DNA of 64,000 nt from the NCBI GenBank assembly GCA_021155195.1, contig JAJNPV010000050.1, positions 682,001-746,000 on the forward strand, in the 5' to 3' direction. The notes under the pieces were generated by a model, which worked only from the letters and a program-made list of their open reading frames with translations, was not told the DNA's origin and made no database searches. The position numbers were made by a program, and so were the translations under genes. Each line of letters starts with the position of its first letter. The stretch's first letter is position 1. The stretch is from Ohtaekwangia sp. (GTDB taxonomy: Bacteria; Bacteroidota; Bacteroidia; Cytophagales; Cyclobacteriaceae). Positions 52,590 through 60,679 of this stretch are shown in pieces.

Positions 52590-53819
52590 ATGGAACTTAT
52601 AAATGGCGCTTATACGATTCAAGGTCTTGACCTGACTACTGTCTGCAAGGAGTTTGGAACCCCCTTGTACGTGTATGATGCAAAGAAAATTATCGAGCAA
52701 CTGACGAGCCTTAAGAATGCTTTTTCGGAGACTGACGTACGCATTAAGTATGCGGCTAAGGCGCTTACAAATATTTCAATCTTAAAACTACTTAAGAAAA
52801 ATGGAGCTGGCGTAGATGTAGTGTCGATCCAGGAAGCGCACCTTGCTTTAGGTGCTGGTTTTCTTCCACACGAAATCATGTACACTCCCAATTGTGTAGA
52901 TTTTTCTGAGATTGTTGAAGGAGTTGATTTAGGGCTAAATATGAATCTGGATAACCTTTCAGTACTTGAAAAGTTTGGAAAGAAATATGGGGACACGTAT
53001 CCATGTTGTGTTCGCCTCAATCCGCACATTATGGCAGGCGGTAATTATAAAATCTCAACAGGCCACAGTAATTCAAAGTTTGGTATTTCCGTATATCAGC
53101 TTCCGCAGATCATGGAGCTGGCGGCAAAACATAAGATTGTAATCAACGGATTACATATTCATACAGGCTCAGAAATTACAGAGACAGAAGTGTTCTTGAA
53201 GATGGCCGAAATCCTGTTTGGCATTGCGCGCGATTTCCCTTCCCTAAAGTTTATTGATTTTGGTGGCGGATTTAAAGTTGCCTATAAAGAAGGTGACATG
53301 GTAACGAACGTGTATGATCTTGGGTTAAAACTGGGTAAAGCATTTAAAGAATTTTATCTGAGCTACGGGCGTAAACTGGAATTGTGGATTGAACCCGGAA
53401 AATTTTTAGTGAGTGGTGCCGGCAATTTATTGGTAAGAACTAATGTGGTTAAGTCTACCCCTTCGGTAACATTTGTTGGTGTTAACTCGGGGTTGAACCA
53501 ACTCATTCGCCCCATGATGTATGATGCCTATCATGAAATTGTAAACATCTCAAATCCGACAGGGTCGCAAAAAGTGTATACCGTAGTGGGGAACATTTGC
53601 GAAACCGATACATTAGGTTCTGATCGTAAACTAAATGAAGTGCGTGAAGGGGATTTGCTGGCTATAAAAAATGCTGGTGCGTACGGATACTCAATGGCTT
53701 CAAACTACAACTCACGTTTTAGACCAGCCGAAGTTTTGATTATTGATGGAGAAGCAAAACTCATTCGTAGGCGCGATACGTTGGAGGATATTTTGCGTGG
53801 ACAAATAGACGTGATTTAA
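52590..53819 (+). CDS. lysA: diaminopimelate decarboxylase
   Basis: PLP enzyme making lysine from meso-diaminopimelate, 409 residues from the ATG at 52590; a TTG 18 bases upstream lies inside the promoter -7 element. Type III fold: the PLP lysine is in IKYAAKALTNISIL, then HSNSKFGI, the conserved GLHIHTGSEI, the glycine-rich FIDFGGGFKV, WIEPGKFLVSGAGNLL, and the active-site NICETDTLGSDR. A perfect -7 element (TATATTTG, 52567-52574) lies 15 bases before the start; the -33 is weak. The MFS transporter gene follows 20 bases later. Confidence 0.96.
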   Translation: MELINGAYTIQGLDLTTVCKEFGTPLYVYDAKKIIEQLTSLKNAFSETDVRIKYAAKALTNISILKLLKKNGAGVDVVSIQEAHLALGAGFLPHEIMYTPNCVDFSEIVEGVDLGLNMNLDNLSVLEKFGKKYGDTYPCCVRLNPHIMAGGNYKISTGHSNSKFGISVYQLPQIMELAAKHKIVINGLHIHTGSEITETEVFLKMAEILFGIARDFPSLKFIDFGGGFKVAYKEGDMVTNVYDLGLKLGKAFKEFYLSYGRKLELWIEPGKFLVSGAGNLLVRTNVVKSTPSVTFVGVNSGLNQLIRPMMYDAYHEIVNISNPTGSQKVYTVVGNICETDTLGSDRKLNEVREGDLLAIKNAGAYGYSMASNYNSRFRPAEVLIIDGEAKLIRRRDTLEDILRGQIDVI

Positions 53820-53839
53820 TTTTAAAGACAATCCCTTTC

Positions 53840-55078
53840 ATGCAAAAGGCTAGCTTTTCCCGCTACGATATCTTTGTCATAGCCATTCTCACCATTTTAC
53901 AATTTACGTTGATCCTGGACTTCATGGTGCTTTCACCGTTGGGCGCCATCCTGATGCCGGCTTTAAAAATATCCACGGCTCAGTTTGGCATGGTGGTGTC
54001 AGCGTATGCATTCAGTGCCGGTATTTCAGGTTTTCTTGCCGCTGGTTTTGCCGATAAGTTTGATCGGAAAAAGCTGCTACTCTTTTTCTATATAGGATTT
54101 ATTGGAGGCACTTTGTTCTGCGGTCTTGCAACTAACTACCACTATCTTCTTCTTGCCCGAATCGTGACCGGAATTTTTGGTGGAGTAATAGGATCCATTT
54201 CGTTTGCCATTATTACCGATTTGTTCCGGTTAGAGCAACGAGGTCGTGTGATGGGCTTTGTGCAGATGGCTTTTGCTTCGAGCCAGGTACTGGGGCTACC
54301 CATTGGGTTATACTTTGCCAACTTGTGGGGTTGGCATGCCCCGTTTATTATGATCGTGTTGGTAAGTATAGTTATCGCAATCATGATTATTATTTATTTG
54401 AAACCCATCGATGCACACTTAAAAATAAAATCCGATCGAAATCCATTTATGCACTTGTGGAAAACTATTTCGCATAGCATTTACTTAAAAACATTTGTTG
54501 CCACTACGCTTCTTGCTACAGGCGGATTTATGATGATGCCTTTTGGAACTGCATTTGGTGTAAACAATCTAAAGCTTACACTAGCTCAATTGCCCTTGCT
54601 TTACATGGTTACAGGAGGGTTCTCTATGTTAACGGGTCCACTGGTAGGTAAGCTTAGCGACAGTTGGGGTAAGTATCGGGTGTTCTTTGTAGGCTCGGTT
54701 ATAATGATCGCTATCGTATTAATTTATACCAACCTTGGTCCCACACCTTTGTGGATGGTAATCATTCTAAATATAATCATGTTTATTGGTATTTCTTCGC
54801 GTATGATTTCCACATCGGCTCTTATTTCAGCTGTTCCAGATTCTACAGATCGCGGAGCCTTCATGAGTATTAACTCATCCATTCAACAAATTTCAGGCGG
54901 AGTTGCTGCCTACGTTGCAGGACTTATTGTTGTGCAAACTGCAACTGGTGAATTAGAACATTATGATACGTTGGGTTATGTGGTTTCAGGAAGTATTATC
55001 ATCACCATAATTTTGATTTGGTTTTTAGATCAATATGTTACCCAAAAGACAAAAGCCGAAATTGCCAAAGCACCCTAG
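53840..55078 (+). CDS. MFS transporter, DHA1/AraJ-like
   Basis: Twelve-helix transporter of 412 residues. The loop 2-3 MFS signature is GFADKFDRKKLLLF, and the matching half-repeat signature is GPLVGKLSDSWGKYRVFF. The TM4-5 region RIVTGIFGGVIGSISFAIITDLFRLEQRGRVMGF is typical of AraJ/drug-efflux type exporters. Its place after lysA could suggest amino-acid export, but that is guesswork. The last 44 bases overlap the start of the flavoprotein gene in another frame. Confidence 0.88.
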   Translation: MQKASFSRYDIFVIAILTILQFTLILDFMVLSPLGAILMPALKISTAQFGMVVSAYAFSAGISGFLAAGFADKFDRKKLLLFFYIGFIGGTLFCGLATNYHYLLLARIVTGIFGGVIGSISFAIITDLFRLEQRGRVMGFVQMAFASSQVLGLPIGLYFANLWGWHAPFIMIVLVSIVIAIMIIIYLKPIDAHLKIKSDRNPFMHLWKTISHSIYLKTFVATTLLATGGFMMMPFGTAFGVNNLKLTLAQLPLLYMVTGGFSMLTGPLVGKLSDSWGKYRVFFVGSVIMIAIVLIYTNLGPTPLWMVIILNIIMFIGISSRMISTSALISAVPDSTDRGAFMSINSSIQQISGGVAAYVAGLIVVQTATGELEHYDTLGYVVSGSIIITIILIWFLDQYVTQKTKAEIAKAP

Positions 55079-56321
55079 ATCGGAAAACAATTCCAGTCAA
55101 ACAACTTACGATCTGGTTGTAATAGGAGGAGGTGCGGCTGGTTTTTTTGGAGCCATCAATGCTGCGCAGATGAATCCCGGGTTGCGCATTCTCATTCTTG
55201 AGAAAACAAGTAAGCTTTTATCAAAAGTAAAAGTGAGTGGTGGTGGACGATGCAATGTTACACATCAGTGTTTCAGCCCTTCTGAATTATCTCAGCATTA
55301 TCCGCGCGGACAACGTCAGCTTAAAAATCTGTTTCACAAATTTCAGGCTTCCGATACCATTGCCTGGTTTGAAGCACAAGGTGTAAAATTAAAAACAGAA
55401 GCCGATGGACGGATGTTCCCGGTAACGGATAATTCACAAACCATCATAGATTGCTTTCTTCAAGCAGCGGATACATTGGGAATAGAAATACAGATTAACA
55501 GGGAAGTCAAGAAGATTGAAAAAACTGACAGTGCTTTTTTAATTCATGCCAACGAAGTAATCACGGCACGAAAAATTTTAATCGCTACAGGTGGGTACAA
55601 CAAAAATGAAAGCTATCGCTGGCTAGCAGACTTAGGTCATGAAATTGTAAACCCCATTCCATCTTTGTTTACGTTCAACGATCCCGCCAAGGAGTTCACA
55701 CCCTTGATGGGTGTAGCTGTGCCCAAAGGAGAAGTGAAAATTGCTGGAACTAAATTTAGCCAAGCAGGCGCAATACTAATTACTCATTGGGGGTTAAGTG
55801 GCCCTGCTGTAATTAAACTCTCAGCATGGGCTGCCGTGTATCTGCATCAACAGCATTATGCGTTCACCGCACTTGTAAATTGGACGGGCTTACCCGAAAC
55901 TGAAGTGCGAACAGAACTCATGAGGTTGAAGCAAGAGAATAAAAAAATTGTTTTCAATGCGGCACAGTTTGAGTTACCTAAACGACTGTGGGAGTTTCTT
56001 TGTGCCAAAGCGGGAATAGAAGAACGGAAAATCTGGAGTGAGTTATCAAATAAACAGATTAACCGATTCGTTGAATTGTTATTTGCTTGTCCATTCAACA
56101 TAAAAGGGAAGACAACCTTTAAAGAAGAGTTTGTTACCTGTGGAGGCGTTGCTCTTAGTGAGATTGATCTCCAAACGATGGAGAGCAAAAAAATGAAGTG
56201 GTTATTCTTAGCTGGTGAAGTATTGGATGTGGATGGTGAAACCGGAGGGTTTAATTTTCAGTCAGCCTGGAGTACTGCTTGGGTTGCTGCGCAGGCTATT
56301 GCCGATCATTTATCAATGTAA
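55035..56321 (+). CDS. HI0933/YhiN-family flavoprotein (NAD(P)/FAD-dependent oxidoreductase)
   Basis: Protein of 428 residues, often labelled aminoacetone oxidase family. FAD motif DLVVIGGGAAGFFGAINAAQ, then LLSKVKVSGGGRCNVTH, FEAQGVKLKTEADGRMFP, and the C-terminal GGVALSEIDLQTMESKKMKWLFLAGEVLDVDGETGGFNFQSAWSTAW block of the family. The ATG at 55035 overlaps the MFS gene by 44 bases; no later Met is suitable, so the overlap is probably real. Function in the family is not settled. It converges on the histidine kinase gene with a 26-base overlap. Confidence 0.9.
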   Translation: MLPKRQKPKLPKHPRSENNSSQTTYDLVVIGGGAAGFFGAINAAQMNPGLRILILEKTSKLLSKVKVSGGGRCNVTHQCFSPSELSQHYPRGQRQLKNLFHKFQASDTIAWFEAQGVKLKTEADGRMFPVTDNSQTIIDCFLQAADTLGIEIQINREVKKIEKTDSAFLIHANEVITARKILIATGGYNKNESYRWLADLGHEIVNPIPSLFTFNDPAKEFTPLMGVAVPKGEVKIAGTKFSQAGAILITHWGLSGPAVIKLSAWAAVYLHQQHYAFTALVNWTGLPETEVRTELMRLKQENKKIVFNAAQFELPKRLWEFLCAKAGIEERKIWSELSNKQINRFVELLFACPFNIKGKTTFKEEFVTCGGVALSEIDLQTMESKKMKWLFLAGEVLDVDGETGGFNFQSAWSTAWVAAQAIADHLSM

Positions 56322-57690
56322 CTGTAAAAAGACTTCCTTTCCCTTCTTCGGAGAGTAAGGTTATTTCACCATCTATTTTGGCTAAGGCTTCTTTTACAAT
56401 ATATAAACCTAATCCTGTGCCATCCGATTGAGTGGATGCGCGAAAGAACATGTTAAATATTCTATCATGATTGTCTTTAGGAATTCCCTCTCCATTGTCG
56501 CGAATGCTAAAGGTAGTTTTGCTTTTTGATTTGCTAAAAATCACTTCAATGTAAGGATCCGCTTGATCAAGTCGATGGTATTTTACAGCATTTGAAAGCA
56601 GATTGCCAACAATAATTTTTAGTTGAGCGGTATCCGAGTAAAATGTGTTTTCAGGATTTTGAACATAATTAAGTCGTATTGCGCTTGCTCCCTCATTAAA
56701 TTTCAAATCAGCGATTATCTCAAACACGAGTTTATTGAAATCAATAAACTCGTGTTTAGCTTCTGAGTTTTTGCTGCGTGATAGCCTAAGTATATCCCCA
56801 ATGACTATGTCGAGCTTTTTAACTCGCTGATCAATCATGTCAAAATACTTTTGATTTATGTCGTTTGGTTCAGCCTCTATCTTTGCAAGATTTGTGAGCC
56901 CTAATATGGATGCAATGGGCGCTCTCAGATCATGAGAGACACTGTACAGAAAACTGTCCAATTCTTGATTTGTCTTTTTTAATTTCTCACGCTCATCTTC
57001 CAACATCCACATAATCATACCCAGGCCAATCAAAAAAATGATTATTAGCTCTAATAGGCCAAAGAAAGAGGGGAGAGCGTGAGTGCCACCTAAAAAATTA
57101 AGGATGACAATAGTGGAATAATAAATGGCAACTAATCCATAGGATAAAAATCCTGAGGCTAATATTTTCTGACCAATACCTCTTGTAAATTGAGGGTTCT
57201 TTAGTGTAATAAGCCCCGCAATTAGAAACCCGATACCTATAAGCAGGTATTTAATTCCTACCCGCAATAAATATCTAATATTACCAGCATCTGGGTTTTC
57301 ATGTTTATAGAGGATGATGGTAAGGCTTATCAGTAGGATTGAACCGAGAATCCACCATAATCTTTTTGGTTTAACATCTTGTTTGCGAACAAGTTCAAAG
57401 CACCCAATTAGTATAAATGCAACTTGCCAGAAAGAGAACGTCATGGAGACTAGACTCAGCCAAAATCTCTGTTCAGTATATCCGTTCTTTGGCAACATCA
57501 GTATAGATGAGGTGCTTACCATAAAAAGAAAGAATGCAAACCAACTGAAGGCCCAGGTTTGAAGAAATTTATGCTTGTTTAGGGAGTAGAAATGGAGAAA
57601 AACAAGAAAGAGTAAGAGGCCAATTATACCTTGAGCAAAATAGGTAAGTATAGTACGATAAAGTAGTTCCGAAAGCTGCCCCTCAACCAT
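56296..57690 (-). CDS. sensor histidine kinase with seven-helix membrane sensor
   Basis: Kinase of 464 residues. About seven hydrophobic helices fill residues 12-230, with very short loops, so the signal may come from within the membrane. A short coiled coil leads to HisKA (LDSFLYSVSHDLRAPIASI, phosphoacceptor H253) and HATPase (N-box NLLSNAVKYH near 363, DNGEGIP 398-404, GTGLGLYIVKEAL 424-436). No response regulator is adjacent, so it is an orphan. Its 3' end overlaps the convergent flavoprotein gene by 26 bases. Confidence 0.92.
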   Translation of the reverse strand: MVEGQLSELLYRTILTYFAQGIIGLLLFLVFLHFYSLNKHKFLQTWAFSWFAFFLFMVSTSSILMLPKNGYTEQRFWLSLVSMTFSFWQVAFILIGCFELVRKQDVKPKRLWWILGSILLISLTIILYKHENPDAGNIRYLLRVGIKYLLIGIGFLIAGLITLKNPQFTRGIGQKILASGFLSYGLVAIYYSTIVILNFLGGTHALPSFFGLLELIIIFLIGLGMIMWMLEDEREKLKKTNQELDSFLYSVSHDLRAPIASILGLTNLAKIEAEPNDINQKYFDMIDQRVKKLDIVIGDILRLSRSKNSEAKHEFIDFNKLVFEIIADLKFNEGASAIRLNYVQNPENTFYSDTAQLKIIVGNLLSNAVKYHRLDQADPYIEVIFSKSKSKTTFSIRDNGEGIPKDNHDRIFNMFFRASTQSDGTGLGLYIVKEALAKIDGEITLLSEEGKGSLFTVTLINDRQ

Positions 57691-57710
57691 GTGAGAAAGT
57701 TATAAAAACA

Positions 57711-57737
57711 AAACCCCTCAATACTATCAAGGGGTTT
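57711..57737 (-). terminator. terminator of the tRNA-Phe transcript
   Basis: An 8-bp stem (AAACCCCT / AGGGGTTT) with an 11-base loop. On the minus strand it is followed by TGTTTTTATAAC, 12 bases past the tRNA 3' end. Confidence 0.8.
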
Positions 57738-57749
57738 GTTATTTAATTG

Positions 57750-57822
57750 TGGTGACGGAGGGAATTGAACCCCCGACACAAGGATTTTCAGTCCTTTGCT
57801 CTACCAACTGAGCTACGTCACC
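57750..57822 (-). tRNA. tRNA-Phe (GAA)
   Basis: 73-base tRNA on the minus strand. The acceptor stem GGTGACG pairs with CGTCACC, discriminator A. D-arm AGCTCAGTTGGTAGAGC, anticodon loop CTGAAAA with anticodon GAA at positions 34-36, and T-arm GGGGGTTCAATTCCC all fold normally. CCA is not encoded. Confidence 0.97.
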
Positions 57823-57965
57823 TAAAAACCAGCCATTTTAGCTGATGGGGTCACAAAAGTATGCAAATTTCAATTTGGTGCAAACCCAGCCTCATTTTTT
57901 CGGGTTTTGTTATAAAATTTGATTCAACCGTAAGGGTAAACTAACTTCCCGCTAAATTTTCTGCT

Positions 57966-59273
57966 ATGGCTGTATTACAGCAAATTCTTTTCGTCATCAC
58001 CTTGGCAATTGCGGGTTACTTCATCCGTAAAAGAGTGTTGCGTATTCGTGGGAATATTCAACTCGGTAAGAAAAACGAGGTAAAAGGTGATTCTGGGGCA
58101 CGGTTGCAAAACATGCTGTTGATTGCCTTTGGGCAAAAGAAGATGTTCAAGAAATTAATACCCGCTACGTTTCATTTTTTTATTTATGTCGGCTTTCTGG
58201 TGATTAACCTGGAAGTGCTTGAGTTTGTAATTGATGGTTTGGCAGGTACGCATCGAATATTTGCCCCATACTTAGGCGGCTTCTATAATGTGTTGATGAA
58301 TGTGTTTGAGTTTCTCGCAATCGCAGTCCTGTTAGCCTGTATCATTTTCTTAATCCGCAGAAATGTAATTAAAGTGGCCCGCTTTCAATCTGTTGAGATG
58401 AAAGGTTGGCCTAAACTTGATGGCAACTTGATTCTGGTCATTGAAAGTATTTTAATGATTGCCATCCTTACGATGAATGCCAGTGATCAGATTTTGCAAA
58501 CACGCGATGATCATTATGTAGCAACCGGCAGTCTTTTCTTCAGTTCGTTCTTGATTCCTTTGTTTTCAAACCAGGAAACATCAACTCTTATTTTTATAGA
58601 ACGTTTTGCGTGGTGGTTTCACATTGTGGGTATTCTTGGGTTTACTGTGTATGTCACCTACTCAAAGCACTTGCATATTTTCATGGCGTTCCCCAACACC
58701 TATTTTGCTAAACTGGAAGTAAAGGGTCATATCAATAATATGCCCATCGTGACAAATGAGGTGAGGTCTATGCTTGGACTTACAACAGATGCGCCTGCAA
58801 CGCCTGCTGAGCCCGGACGGTTTGGAGCCAAAGACATCAATGATCTTAGTCGCACTAATTTAATGGCAGCTTATTCGTGTACCGAGTGTGGTCGTTGCAC
58901 AGCAGAGTGTCCGGCCAACCTTACGGGAAAGAAACTTTCGCCACGTAAAATCATGATGGATACTCGTGATAGGATGGAGGAGGTTGGAAAGAGTTTGCAA
59001 TTGGGTGGACAAGGTTTGAATGATGGAAAGACCTTGTTAAATGATTACATCACCAAAGAAGAAATTAATGCGTGCACCAGTTGCAATGCATGCGTGGAAG
59101 CATGCCCCGTTATGATTAACCCGTTGGAAATTATTTTGGAACTGAGACGCTATGTAGCGATGGAGGAATCGGGTTCTCCAGCACAATGGAACAGCATGTT
59201 TCAAAACATTGAAACCAGTTTTGCGCCTTGGAAATTTTCGCCAAGTGATCGGTTTAATTGGAGTAAAGAATAA
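57966..59273 (+). CDS. membrane-bound Fe-S oxidoreductase subunit (4Fe-4S, HdrD/LutB-like)
   Basis: Protein of 435 residues. The N-terminal half has about five membrane helices (one at 3-22, others about 55-245) resembling the nitrate reductase gamma/haem-b type domain. The C-terminal half has two 4Fe-4S motifs: CTECGRCTAECP (near 302) and CTSCNACVEACP (near 365). The partner gene 19 bases downstream encodes the CCG-domain subunit, giving a two-part enzyme like heterodisulfide reductase or the (Fe-S) subunits of lactate/glycerol-phosphate oxidation. It probably passes electrons between the quinone pool and a soluble partner; the donor is unknown. Confidence 0.88.
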   Translation: MAVLQQILFVITLAIAGYFIRKRVLRIRGNIQLGKKNEVKGDSGARLQNMLLIAFGQKKMFKKLIPATFHFFIYVGFLVINLEVLEFVIDGLAGTHRIFAPYLGGFYNVLMNVFEFLAIAVLLACIIFLIRRNVIKVARFQSVEMKGWPKLDGNLILVIESILMIAILTMNASDQILQTRDDHYVATGSLFFSSFLIPLFSNQETSTLIFIERFAWWFHIVGILGFTVYVTYSKHLHIFMAFPNTYFAKLEVKGHINNMPIVTNEVRSMLGLTTDAPATPAEPGRFGAKDINDLSRTNLMAAYSCTECGRCTAECPANLTGKKLSPRKIMMDTRDRMEEVGKSLQLGGQGLNDGKTLLNDYITKEEINACTSCNACVEACPVMINPLEIILELRRYVAMEESGSPAQWNSMFQNIETSFAPWKFSPSDRFNWSKE

Positions 59274-59292
59274 CTATCTAAAGAATATTTGA

Positions 59293-60072
59293 ATGAACGC
59301 ACCCACGCTTGCTGAACTTACTGCTAAAGGCGAATCACCGGAAATAGTTTTTTGGGTAGGATGTGCCGGATCGTTTGACGATCGCGCCAAGCGAGTGACT
59401 AAAGCATTTGTAAAAATCCTGAATGCAGTGGGAATAAACTTTGCAGTGCTAGGCACAGAAGAATCCTGCACGGGTGATCCTGCGCGCAGAGCGGGCAATG
59501 AATTTCTGTTTCAGATGCAGGCGATGAGCAATATTCAGGTGCTCAATGGATATAATGTGAAGAAGATTGTAACGGCTTGTCCGCATTGCTTCAACACCAT
59601 AAAGAATGAGTATCCGGAGTTGGGCGGGAACTATGAAGTAATTCATCACTCTACCTTTCTTCAACAGTTAATCAATGATGGAAAAATAAAACTGGCTGAA
59701 GGCGGCTCCTTCAAAGGGAAAAAGATTACCTATCACGACTCATGTTATCTCGGAAGAGCCAATAATATCTATGAAGCGCCACGCGAAGTGCTGCAAGCAT
59801 TGGATGCTGATCTGGTCGAGATGAAACGGTGCCGCACAACCGGCTTATGTTGTGGTGCAGGCGGAGCGCAAATGTTTAAAGAACCTGAGAAAGGAAGCAA
59901 AGATATTAACGTTGAGCGCGCAGAAGAGGCATTATCGACACGTGCAGGAACCATTGCTGTCGCATGTCCGTTTTGCATGACGATGATGACCGATGGTGTT
60001 AAGAACAAAGAAAAAGAAGCAGAAGTGAAGGTGAAGGATCTTGCTGAAATAATTGCAGAATCAATTAAATAG
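59293..60072 (+). CDS. CCG-domain (Fe-S)-binding oxidoreductase subunit
   Basis: Soluble protein of 259 residues with two cysteine-rich CCG domains, each normally binding a special 4Fe-4S cluster. Visible cysteine motifs: WVGCAGSFDDRA, ESCTGDPARRAGNE, TACPHCFNTIKNEYPE, HDSCYLGRANNIYEAPRE, GLCCGAGGAQMF and ACPFCMTMM. It is the partner of the membrane subunit upstream and resembles HdrB/GlpC/LutA C-terminal domains. No flavin subunit is next to it. Confidence 0.9.
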   Translation: MNAPTLAELTAKGESPEIVFWVGCAGSFDDRAKRVTKAFVKILNAVGINFAVLGTEESCTGDPARRAGNEFLFQMQAMSNIQVLNGYNVKKIVTACPHCFNTIKNEYPELGGNYEVIHHSTFLQQLINDGKIKLAEGGSFKGKKITYHDSCYLGRANNIYEAPREVLQALDADLVEMKRCRTTGLCCGAGGAQMFKEPEKGSKDINVERAEEALSTRAGTIAVACPFCMTMMTDGVKNKEKEAEVKVKDLAEIIAESIK

Positions 60073-60143
60073 AATTACAAAGTACGATTTTTTAAGACCT
60101 CCAAATTCGTACTTCGTCATTCGTAAATTTAAAATTTACAAAA

Positions 60144-60647
60144 ATGTATTTACCCTTTGAAGAATTACCGAGAGAGAGTAGGGTGTGGATTTACACAGGA
60201 AGCAGATCATTTACTCCGTCTGAAGAAAGTGCAGTAAGTGAACTGCTTAAATCATTTTGTGAACAATGGGCAGCCCACGGCCAGCCGTTAAGCACTTCAT
60301 ATAAAATTGAGCGAGGCCAATTTATTATAATGGCATTGAACGAAGATTTTCAGAATCCGAGTGGTTGTTCCATTGATAGCTCAGTGGGGATATTGAGACA
60401 AATTCAGGCTTCAACGGGCATCGATTTTTTAAACCGTTCAGTAATTCCTTTTGTGATTAATAATAAGGTGGAATTGATTCCATTGTCTAATCTAAAGACG
60501 GGCTTTGCATCAGGCGAATTAAAATCCGATACCCTCACTGTCCACACATTGGCTTCAACGAAGGGAGAATGGGAAACCAATAAAACAATTCCTGCAGAAA
60601 AGTCGTGGATGGCAAAATATTTACCTAAAACTGCGTTAACCCAATAG
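60144..60647 (+). CDS. conserved hypothetical Bacteroidota protein
   Basis: Soluble protein of 167 residues. It starts MYLPFEELPRESRVWIYTGSRSFT and contains FCEQWAAHGQPL, a word I associate with a Bacteroidota family sometimes mislabelled as ABC transporter ATPase; no Walker motif is present. GCSIDSSVGILRQIQASTGIDFLNR is another conserved-looking block. It has no signal peptide or membrane helix. It lies between the Fe-S oxidoreductase pair and the PorE-like gene on the same strand, 71 and 32 bases away. Function unknown. Confidence 0.7.
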   Translation: MYLPFEELPRESRVWIYTGSRSFTPSEESAVSELLKSFCEQWAAHGQPLSTSYKIERGQFIIMALNEDFQNPSGCSIDSSVGILRQIQASTGIDFLNRSVIPFVINNKVELIPLSNLKTGFASGELKSDTLTVHTLASTKGEWETNKTIPAEKSWMAKYLPKTALTQ

Positions 60648-60679
60648 CATGAATATTTTGTACTTTTAGCGTGTAAGTT